A DNA stretch of 11,182 bases from assembly GCA_025449615.1 (NCBI GenBank), contig JANWJA010000055.1:1-11182 (forward strand), written 5' to 3'. The stretch comes from Methyloceanibacter sp. Its GTDB lineage: Bacteria; Pseudomonadota; Alphaproteobacteria; Rhizobiales; Methyloligellaceae. The position numbers and the translations under genes were made by a program. Each line of letters opens with the position of its first letter. Position 1 is the stretch's first letter. The notes under the pieces were generated by a model. It ran no database searches. It saw only the letters and a program-made list of their open reading frames with translations, and had not been told where the DNA came from. Of this stretch, positions 1 to 6,725 are shown one piece after another.

Positions 1-113
1 AGAAGAAGGCGTCCAAGGACGACGAAGACGAGGGAGACGAGGCCGGGGATAAGGCAGCGCCGGAGAGCGGCGACGCGGGCGACAAAAAGAAGCCGGACGA
101 AGAAGACTACTGA
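1..113 (+). CDS. C-terminal tail of an unidentified upstream protein (partial)
   Basis: The window opens inside a reading frame whose codons begin at position 3 and which stops at TGA 111–113. The visible 36 residues are almost all Lys, Asp, Glu, Ala, Gly and Pro and end in EEDY. This is a disordered, charged tail with no domain to recognise, so the protein cannot be named. Only 16 bp separate its stop from the ATG of the caspase-like gene at 130, which suggests one transcript. The composition resembles the Glu/Lys/Ala/Pro-rich linker of the cytochrome-like protein at 1835–4528, so it may belong to the same locus; that is inference. The codon pattern and clean stop support a real gene end. 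Confidence 0.6.
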   Translation, partial: KKASKDDEDEGDEAGDKAAPESGDAGDKKKPDEEDY

Positions 114-129
114 CAAGCGAGTTTCAAAT

Positions 130-1713
130 ATGTGCCAGCGTCGGGAGAGCCGGGAAATCCAGGTGGCGCTCTTGGCTGCGCTGGCGCTCGCCCTCACGGC
201 GCCTTCGGAAGCGCACGCCGCCGAACTGTACGGCATGGTGGTCGGCATCGACGACTATATCGGCACGGTGAACGATCTCGACGGCGCGGTAAACGACGCG
301 AGCGACGTGGCGAAGTCGCTGAACGAACTCGGCGCCAAGGAAGTCGTCACGCTGTTTAATGGGGATGCTACCAAGGAGCACATCTTCGCCGCATGGAATG
401 AACTCGTCGCCAAGGCCACGCCCGGCGACACCATCGTGTTCAGTTATGCAGGCCATGGCGGGCAGGAGCCCGAGCCTCCCGGCCGTCACGACGAGGCGGA
501 CGGCATGAACGAGACCTTTTTGCTCGGAGGCTTCGCCGCGGAAGGGCTCGGCACCAAACAGCGCATTCTCGACGATGAAGTGTTCGAGTGGATGAAGGAG
601 GCCGACGACAAGAAGGTGAAGGTGATCTTCGTCGCCGATTCCTGTCACTCGGGCGGCATGGAGCGGAGCGCGTCGGCAAGCGGAGTCAAATTCCGCAAAG
701 GCCGCTTCGCCGCGATCGCGGGCGACCAGCTGACATTTCCGCCAGAGAAATTCGCGCAGATGAGCGAAATTGATTTTCAGAACGTGACTTTTGTCGGCGC
801 CGTCGCCGAGGACAAGCTGACGCCGGAGGTGACGATCGAGGGCAAGAAGCGCGGTGCCCTCAGTTGGGCGTTTGCCCGCGCGCTTGAGGGGCGTGCCGAC
901 AAGGACGGGGACGGCGAGGTGAGCGAGTTCGAGCTGCTCGGCTTCATCGTGCCCGCCGTGCATGCGATGGTGGAGAGCCAGCAGACGCCGCAAGTCTTAC
1001 CGCTCCGCGCCCGCTCGGTGCCGCTTGTCACCTTGCGCGAGACGAAAGCGCCGGCAAAGGAAAGTGGCGACGATCTCAAGCTGAACATCGCCGTTGATGG
1101 CGGGGATGCCGGTCCGCTCGGCGAGCTTCCCTTTGTCGCCATCGTCGACGACAAGGCGAAGGCCGATCTGGTCTGGTCGCCGGCGAGCGGCAAGGTCGAG
1201 CATGTCGTCGGTGGGGTCGTCGCGGAGAATGTCGACGCGGAGGCCATCAAGGGCGTGGCATCGAAATGGGCGGCGCTAAAATGGCTGAACGCCCAGGCCG
1301 CGCTCGCCCCCGTTGAAGCCAAGCTCGAGACCGGCAATCAGCGTTACGCCCCTGGCGACGTGGTTAAGCTCGATATCGACGGCGCCAAATATCCGCACCT
1401 GACCTTGTTTAATTTGCCGCCTGACGGCCATGTCGAGTTCTTCATTCCCGACCCCAAGAAGCCGGAAGAGGCGAAAAAGGACTGGAGCCGCGAGCCAATC
1501 CGGGAGAGCTTCAAGGTGGACAAACCTCCGTTTGGCGCGGAGCATATGGTGGCCATCTTCTCCAAGGACGAAATCAGCGACCTCAATGCGGCTTTGAGCG
1601 GGATGACCACGCCGGAGCGATCGGAGGCCTTGCGGCCGGTGCTGGAACAGGCGCTTTCGGGCCATGATGTACAAATTGGCGTGATCGACATCTATACTGG
1701 GAGTGGGGGATGA
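130..1713 (+). CDS. Secreted caspase-family (peptidase C14) protein with intact His/Cys dyad and DUF4384-like C-terminus
   Basis: A 527-residue protein. Residues 11–30 form a hydrophobic signal peptide with a likely cut after AHA, so it should act in the periplasm or envelope. The caspase fold runs from about 34 to 290. The catalytic His is H109 in SYAGHG and the nucleophile is C172 in DSCHSGG, both at the expected strand ends (VIFVADSCHSGG). Residues 257–268 match an EF-hand-type calcium loop (D257, D259, D261, G262, E268). The region about 400–490 resembles the DUF4384 domain often found with bacterial caspase homologues, and the cytochrome-like neighbour seems to have one too. Prokaryotic C14 proteases usually cut after Arg or Lys; substrates here are unknown. 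No strong ribosome site precedes ATG 130. GTG 163 is an alternative start but would leave almost no signal-peptide n-region. It probably shares a transcript with the gene ending at 113 and with the two downstream reading frames. Confidence 0.9.
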   Translation: MCQRRESREIQVALLAALALALTAPSEAHAAELYGMVVGIDDYIGTVNDLDGAVNDASDVAKSLNELGAKEVVTLFNGDATKEHIFAAWNELVAKATPGDTIVFSYAGHGGQEPEPPGRHDEADGMNETFLLGGFAAEGLGTKQRILDDEVFEWMKEADDKKVKVIFVADSCHSGGMERSASASGVKFRKGRFAAIAGDQLTFPPEKFAQMSEIDFQNVTFVGAVAEDKLTPEVTIEGKKRGALSWAFARALEGRADKDGDGEVSEFELLGFIVPAVHAMVESQQTPQVLPLRARSVPLVTLRETKAPAKESGDDLKLNIAVDGGDAGPLGELPFVAIVDDKAKADLVWSPASGKVEHVVGGVVAENVDAEAIKGVASKWAALKWLNAQAALAPVEAKLETGNQRYAPGDVVKLDIDGAKYPHLTLFNLPPDGHVEFFIPDPKKPEEAKKDWSREPIRESFKVDKPPFGAEHMVAIFSKDEISDLNAALSGMTTPERSEALRPVLEQALSGHDVQIGVIDIYTGSGG

Positions 1714-1838
1714 GACCCCTTGCTCTCGGAGGCCTCAGGTTGAAGGAATCTGGGTCAAAACGTTCATCGCGCGTTCAGTTCGAGGCGGCTAAGGAGGCAA
1801 CAATGCATAGCTCTCCATGCCATGGGAGGTTTTCATGA
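1710..1838 (+). CDS. Candidate 42-codon small ORF bridging the caspase and cytochrome genes
   Basis: This short frame begins with ATG 1710, overlapping the caspase stop as ATGA (1710–1713). It ends with TGA 1836–1838, overlapping the ATG of the cytochrome gene as a second ATGA (1835–1838). GGGAG at 1699–1703 sits 6 nt before the ATG. An internal start, ATG 1803, has the best Shine-Dalgarno sequence of the region (AAGGAGG, 1791–1797, 5 nt spacing) and would give an 11-residue peptide with the same stop. The 42-residue product is basic (nine Arg/Lys, three Glu), has one Cys and no membrane segment. I recognise no family. It may be a real small protein, or a leader whose translation couples the two large genes. 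Chance openness of 42 codons in GC-rich DNA is quite possible. Confidence 0.35.
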   Translation: MRPLALGGLRLKESGSKRSSRVQFEAAKEATMHSSPCHGRFS

Positions 1839-4528
1839 TACTGCGCTGGACCACACTCATCGCCGTTCTTATTGCGTCGGCGGCCTATTTGACGCTCCTC
1901 ACTTCAACCGCGCCTTTGGCTTCCGAGGCCAACGGCCTGCAAGTCGCCGAAGGGCCTGGCGATTCCGGTGAGTCCGGCACTGCACCCGGCGAGGCTGGTG
2001 ATGAACCCGCAGTTGCCCCTGGCACCTCCGAAGGTGCCCCAGAGGGTGCGACGGAAGAGAAATCCGATAGTGGCGAGCCGGGTGCGACGCCATCCAAGGA
2101 CGACGCGAAGGACGAGGCGGCTCCGGAACCGACCGAGGCGGCCAAGCCGGCCGACGACAAGGATGCCAAGGAGGGCGAGAAGACCGAGACCAAGTCCGAA
2201 GAGCCTTCCCCCGCCTACAAGCCGCAAGAGATCACCGAAGAGCCAAAGGCAACTGACGACCAGCCGGAGGCGGGCAAACCCGAAGAAGCCGCCGACAAGC
2301 CCGACGCAGAAGAGCCGAAGGCCGCCAAGTCCGAGCAGGCCGCCGACGCCTCCGCGGCTGCGGAGAAGGTGAAGTCCGGCGACATTCCAGTGCCGACCGA
2401 CCAGGTGGCGGAAGCCGCTTTCGAAGCTCTGGAGAAGAATTGCTCACGCTGCCATCAGGCCGGCCCGACGCTGAAGCGCGCCAAGCCCGCCAAGAATTTC
2501 GGCAACATCCTCCATCTCGAGGAACTAGCGCAGGATCCGAACTTCATCCTTCCCGGCAATCCCGACGGCTCCAAGCTGTTCGTGCAGGTCGCCAAGAAGG
2601 AGATGCCTTACGATTGCTATCAGGAGTTCGACTGCAAGCAGGAGCCGAGCGAGAAGGACGTTCAGGCGATCTATGACTGGATCAAGAGCCTGGGCACCGC
2701 ACAGCTTGCCAACTGCACCGGCCGGAAAGTGATCGACGAGGAAGCGCTCGTCACCCTGATCGCGAACGACATCGAGGCTCAGCCCGAGCATCGCCGCAAG
2801 GGCATGCGCTACATCACCCTTACCAATTTCTACAATGCCTGCCTGCCTGAGACCGACATGGTGCGGTATCGCCAGGGCGTGGTGAAGTTGCTCAACAGCT
2901 TGAGCCGTTCCTCCGACGTGTTGAAGATGCGCACGGTCGATCAGGAACAATCGATTGTCGCCTTCAACCTAGACGATCTCGCCTGGACCGAGGCCGACTG
3001 GAACCGGATCATCGCCACCTATCCTTATGCGATGAAGCCGGATGCGACGGTGTATAAGACGGTTTCAGAGGAAACCGGCACGCCGCTCGCTTGGGTTCGG
3101 GGTGATTGGTTCGCCTTTACCGCGTCGCGGCCGCCGCTCTACTATCAACTGCTCAAGCTGCCGGAAAATTTCGCCGGGCTGGAGAAAGACGAGAAGGTCG
3201 ACGTCAAGAGCGATATCGAAAAGTTCCTGGCCAAGCGCGCGGGCTTCCAGAACTCGGGCGTCTCCAAGCATAACCGCTTGATCGAGCGGCATGCGATCCC
3301 GACCGGTTATTTCTGGACGTCGTACGACTTCAAGGGCGACAAGCCGGAGCAGAGCCTATTCATTCATCCGCTTGGGCCAGACGGCGAGAGTGCCTTCAAG
3401 CATGACGGCGGCGAGACCATCTTCAGCCTGCCGAACGGCTTCCAAGCCTATTATCTGAACAAGGCCACGGGCGAACGGCTGGATAAGGGTCCGACCGAGA
3501 TCGTGCTTGACGACAGCCAGCTCGACCGGGCGGTGACGGATGGCATCTCCTGCATGGGCTGCCACAACCAGGGCATCCGCCAGGCGACCGACGATATCCG
3601 CAAGCACGTGCTCTCGGACCGGACATTCTCCAAGGAAGTGCGCGAGCAAGTGGAGGCGCTCTATCCTTCGCAGGAGGAGTTCAAGGATTTGCTCGATCAG
3701 GATGCGTCGCGCTTCAAGAGCGCCATGCAGCGGGCCGGGCTCGATCCTGACCTTGACTCCCAGAAAGTCGGCGTGGAGAGCATCAATTTCCTGTCAAAGT
3801 CCTATGAGAAGTCGATCGATCTTCGGATCGCGGCTGCCGAATATGGCCTCGAGGCGCAAGCCTTTGGGCAAGGCCTGGCCGATGCCGGCGGCGAGTTTGC
3901 TCAGCTGAAGCGGAGGCTGGAGCAGGGTGTGCTGCCGCGCGAAATCTTGGAAGCCGACTTCAAGGACATCATCGTGAAGGTCTCGGACAATGAGCCGATC
4001 GAAATCTCGGGCGGCGAGGTCGTGGCCAAAGTCGGCGGCAAGTCGAAGGAAGATGCTCACGATTTCGACCTGGCCCTGATCTCCGACCGCAGCGACTATA
4101 AAGTGAACGATCTTCCGGTCTTCAGCATCAAGTCGAAGGAGAACTGCAATCTCACTTTGATCAATGTCGATGCCAGCGGCGAGGGCACTGTGATCTTCCC
4201 CAACAAGTTCCAGCAGGACAATTTCCTCCCGGCGGGCAAGGAGGTCCAGTTTCCCGGATCGTCCGCGCCGTTCCAGTTCCGGCTGAAAGACCCGGGCACG
4301 GAAACGGTGATCGCCATCTGCAATGCCTCGGGCAAGGAAGCCGACGGCATCAAGCACGACTTCAAGAAGCGGGAGTTCACGCCGCTCGGCAATTATCGCG
4401 GCTTCCTCACGCGGCAGATCGCGGTCGAAGGTGCGGAGAAGATCGCCGAAGGCAAGGCGACCAAGAAGGAAGGCGCGCCGGGTAGCGATATCCTGTCCCG
4501 CACCGCGATCAAGCTTCAGGTCAAGTGA
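1835..4528 (+). CDS. Secreted two-heme cytochrome c-like protein with DUF4384-like C-terminal domain
   Basis: An 897-residue protein. I start it at ATG 1835 because GGGAGG (1824–1829) lies 5 nt upstream; ATG 1817 in the same frame would add six residues but lacks a site. Residues 5–26 are a hydrophobic signal or anchor, followed to about 190 by a disordered stretch rich in Glu, Pro, Ala and Lys. A cytochrome c-like domain begins at C203-SR-C206-H207. A Met in EMPY (possible sixth heme ligand) follows, and the domain ends near DWIKSLGT. Residues about 290–560 are an unrecognised globular region. A second heme site is C573-MG-C576-H577, followed by a helical stretch. Residues about 741–832 resemble DUF4384. 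Export and CXXCH motifs imply covalent heme attachment in the periplasm. Redox partner and reaction are unknown; a di-heme oxidoreductase or a heme sensor are both possible. It lies between two caspase-fold genes. Confidence 0.85.
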   Translation: MILRWTTLIAVLIASAAYLTLLTSTAPLASEANGLQVAEGPGDSGESGTAPGEAGDEPAVAPGTSEGAPEGATEEKSDSGEPGATPSKDDAKDEAAPEPTEAAKPADDKDAKEGEKTETKSEEPSPAYKPQEITEEPKATDDQPEAGKPEEAADKPDAEEPKAAKSEQAADASAAAEKVKSGDIPVPTDQVAEAAFEALEKNCSRCHQAGPTLKRAKPAKNFGNILHLEELAQDPNFILPGNPDGSKLFVQVAKKEMPYDCYQEFDCKQEPSEKDVQAIYDWIKSLGTAQLANCTGRKVIDEEALVTLIANDIEAQPEHRRKGMRYITLTNFYNACLPETDMVRYRQGVVKLLNSLSRSSDVLKMRTVDQEQSIVAFNLDDLAWTEADWNRIIATYPYAMKPDATVYKTVSEETGTPLAWVRGDWFAFTASRPPLYYQLLKLPENFAGLEKDEKVDVKSDIEKFLAKRAGFQNSGVSKHNRLIERHAIPTGYFWTSYDFKGDKPEQSLFIHPLGPDGESAFKHDGGETIFSLPNGFQAYYLNKATGERLDKGPTEIVLDDSQLDRAVTDGISCMGCHNQGIRQATDDIRKHVLSDRTFSKEVREQVEALYPSQEEFKDLLDQDASRFKSAMQRAGLDPDLDSQKVGVESINFLSKSYEKSIDLRIAAAEYGLEAQAFGQGLADAGGEFAQLKRRLEQGVLPREILEADFKDIIVKVSDNEPIEISGGEVVAKVGGKSKEDAHDFDLALISDRSDYKVNDLPVFSIKSKENCNLTLINVDASGEGTVIFPNKFQQDNFLPAGKEVQFPGSSAPFQFRLKDPGTETVIAICNASGKEADGIKHDFKKREFTPLGNYRGFLTRQIAVEGAEKIAEGKATKKEGAPGSDILSRTAIKLQVK

Positions 4529-4537
4529 GACGACAAG

Positions 4538-4565
4538 GGCGAGGAGCAATTTTTTGCTCCTCGCC
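4538..4565 (+). terminator. Hairpin after the cytochrome-like gene
   Basis: A perfect 12-bp stem (GGCGAGGAGCAA pairing with TTGCTCCTCGCC) closes a four-T loop, starting 9 bp after the stop at 4528. No T-run follows the 3' arm, so it is not a textbook intrinsic terminator; it could also protect the 3' end or work with Rho. It most likely marks the end of the caspase–cytochrome transcript. Confidence 0.6.
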
Positions 4566-4689
4566 GCCCCACGCCAAGCTTTCGCCGCTCTCCGCTATTA
4601 GTATCGTTTGCGACACAGGTTAGGTGCGGTCGGAGAGCTTCGCCTAGAGCGCGGCCGAGGGTTCTGTCGTTTGAGTGGCGAGGGTGTGC

Positions 4690-6600
4690 ATGCCGGGGGA
4701 TGGGTCTGTCTTCGGCGTTGGGGGAAGGGACCGGAAACGCCTGGTTCTCCTCATACTGTTGCTCAATCTTTTGGTATTTGCGGAAATTTTGCCGGCCAAC
4801 GCGCAAGCCTGGTTAGACTCCGAATTCCGCAATCGTCATGAGCGGTCCCGATTCTACCCCGAGGCACGGCTGAAGGCACGCTCGACCACGTGCGGCTTTC
4901 CTTGGACCTATTCGCGGGGCTTGCACCGCTGCGTATGCCTGCGGGCGGGTTATAGCGTGCAACAGGGTGCTTGTGCACCGGAAGGCGCCAGCGCGTCTTG
5001 CGGAGACCGCGAGCGCTGGTCGCCGCGAACGGCCTCTTGCGTTTGTGCCAAGGGCTTGCATCGCGAGAACGGCGCTTGCGTCGAGGGGGAGGACGAGACC
5101 GCGGCCTTAGGGCCGGCGTTGGCGGCTGCCGATCCAGCGACACCGGTCGATCCCCGCGCCGAGGCTACGCTCCGAGCGCAGAGCTGCCTGCAACAGCTCG
5201 GCTTCTACAAGGGTCCGGTTGATGGCGTCGTCAACGACGACACCTGGACTGCATTTTGGTACTTCAAGCGCGATCACGGGCTTAAGAGCTCTCGCGACTT
5301 CGTCGCCGCGCCGGTGCAGGAGAAATTCGCTTCACTCTGCAAGTCTCCGGAACAAACCGCTGCCACGACTCCGACGTCCAACGCGGGCACGCCGTCATCG
5401 AGCGAACCCGGTCGGAGCGAGCATGCCGTTGCTCCGACGAAAGGGACGGCGCCAACCTTCACGCCGATCGAGATCGACTGCGTGCCCGCCAATTTACTGG
5501 CTCAGCTCCGTCAGAACCGTGTCGCAGGCAACGCATTGAAGGCCTGTACGGAGAGCTGCCTGCCAGCGCCGAAGGGCCTCGCCCGAGCCGATCTCGATGC
5601 TCTCGCCGCGCGGCACGGGCTGCACTGGTGCAATTCTTGTGTGAGCATCGAAGGCCAGCTCCCGCTTGCTGACATTCAGCGGATCGAGAAGGCCGGCAAT
5701 TTGCAGCTCTGCGCCACACCGCCGAATCAGCTGCCGCAGGCGTCGGGTCAAGACGCAGACGGCGCTTCCTATACGCGGATTCGCGAGCTGTATCGGGGAC
5801 TGCCGCCCTCAAGTCCGCCAGAGAACCCCATCGCGCTCGTCATCGGTAACCGCAACTATGAGTTCTATCCGCATGACGAAACCGCTGCCAACGAGGCCGG
5901 TGCCGTCTACGCGTTCCTCACCGAGCATCTCGGCTACGCGCCGGACAACGTCATCGATGTCAGAGACACCAAGAAGCTCGAGCTCGAGCGGTTGTTCGGG
6001 GCGGGCGAGGGGGCGGACAGCACGCTAAGCCGTCTCGCGCAGGCGCACCCCGGCGCCAATGTCATTGTCTACTACGCCGGACTCGGGGCGACCGACGAGG
6101 CGCAGAGCGAGACCTATTTGCTTCCCGTGGACACCGAACGCTTCCGCGAAGACCGAAGCGGCTACAAACTTTCCACGCTCTATGCGAACTTACAAAAACT
6201 CGGCGCCAAGTCCGTTCTCGTGGTGCTGGAGGCCGACTTCGGACGCGAGCAGGGACCTTATCTTTTGCCGCCGAACGCGCCTGAGACGATGCGGAGCGTG
6301 CTGCCATCGTCTCCGCTCCCCGGAATCTCCATCCTCGCGGCCGCAGACCGCGGTCAGCGCAGGCTGATCGATCCAACCTACGGTGTAGGATTGTTCACGC
6401 GCTATTTGATTGAAGGACTCTCAGGCGGCGCGGATCGAATCCCCTTGGGCAACGGCAATGGCGCAGTCGATAGCGCCGAAATTTTTGCCTATTCCGCAGT
6501 CATGGTGGAGCTCGCTGCCCGCAAGAGCTTCGGGCTGATGCAGAATCCGGTCTATTCTGGGACGGTTGCACCGGTTGTCGCGGGCAGGGCGCGGGATTAA
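4690..6600 (+). CDS. Pseudocaspase: secreted Cys-rich, peptidoglycan-binding-like, caspase-fold protein lacking both catalytic residues
   Basis: A 636-residue protein. ATG 4690 is preferred because GAGGG (4680–4684) sits 5 nt upstream; GTG 4675 in the same frame lacks a well-placed site. After a long basic n-region, residues about 18–38 form a signal peptide (cut near ANA). Two tandem Cys modules follow (C68, C81, C83, C95 and C104, C117, C119, C130; period about 36 residues). Next is a PG_binding_1-like segment (about 158–205), then a second Cys-rich region (264–341). The caspase fold starts at NPIALVIGNRNY (about 379) and runs to about 610. At the His position the sequence reads YYAGLG, so L465 replaces His. 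At the Cys position it reads VVLEADFG, so D516 replaces Cys. The calcium-loop equivalent is also degenerate (L586, N588, N590, G591, E597). The frame is intact, so it is probably a non-enzymatic binding or regulatory protein in the cell envelope. Confidence 0.88.
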   Translation: MPGDGSVFGVGGRDRKRLVLLILLLNLLVFAEILPANAQAWLDSEFRNRHERSRFYPEARLKARSTTCGFPWTYSRGLHRCVCLRAGYSVQQGACAPEGASASCGDRERWSPRTASCVCAKGLHRENGACVEGEDETAALGPALAAADPATPVDPRAEATLRAQSCLQQLGFYKGPVDGVVNDDTWTAFWYFKRDHGLKSSRDFVAAPVQEKFASLCKSPEQTAATTPTSNAGTPSSSEPGRSEHAVAPTKGTAPTFTPIEIDCVPANLLAQLRQNRVAGNALKACTESCLPAPKGLARADLDALAARHGLHWCNSCVSIEGQLPLADIQRIEKAGNLQLCATPPNQLPQASGQDADGASYTRIRELYRGLPPSSPPENPIALVIGNRNYEFYPHDETAANEAGAVYAFLTEHLGYAPDNVIDVRDTKKLELERLFGAGEGADSTLSRLAQAHPGANVIVYYAGLGATDEAQSETYLLPVDTERFREDRSGYKLSTLYANLQKLGAKSVLVVLEADFGREQGPYLLPPNAPETMRSVLPSSPLPGISILAAADRGQRRLIDPTYGVGLFTRYLIEGLSGGADRIPLGNGNGAVDSAEIFAYSAVMVELAARKSFGLMQNPVYSGTVAPVVAGRARD

Positions 6601-6725
6601 TCGTCGCGACTCACGAAAACCGCTTTACAACCCCGTCCATATCTCATACGGACCACGCGGCTCGGAGGCATTTCGCTCAAGGGCAGCAACTGTAACCGGC
6701 GATCTCGTGTGGGAGTAGACATGGG

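Noticed and set aside
124..993. A 289-codon open frame on the minus strand opposite the caspase homologue
   Set aside because: It mirrors a gene with clear catalytic motifs and signal peptide, has no recognisable domain, and such antisense openness is expected in GC-rich coding DNA.
1820..1831. Identical 12-mer CCATGGGAGGTT here and at 9830–9841, each including a ribosome-binding site
   Set aside because: A few shared 12-mers are expected by chance in 11 kb, and both contain a Shine-Dalgarno sequence, which raises the odds further.
3794..4549. A 251-codon minus-strand open frame opposite the cytochrome-like gene
   Set aside because: It reads through the reverse of the downstream hairpin and a well-supported coding region, with no ribosome site or family features.
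4587..4638. Inverted repeat GCTCTCCG ... CGGAGAGC with a 36-nt gap upstream of the pseudocaspase gene
   Set aside because: Short arms and a wide gap make it weak as an operator or hairpin; no promoter could be aligned to it.
6624..6646. TTTACA followed 17 bp later by a possible -10 before the decarboxylase gene
   Set aside because: The -35 match is good but the -10 position (TACGGA) does not resemble TATAAT.
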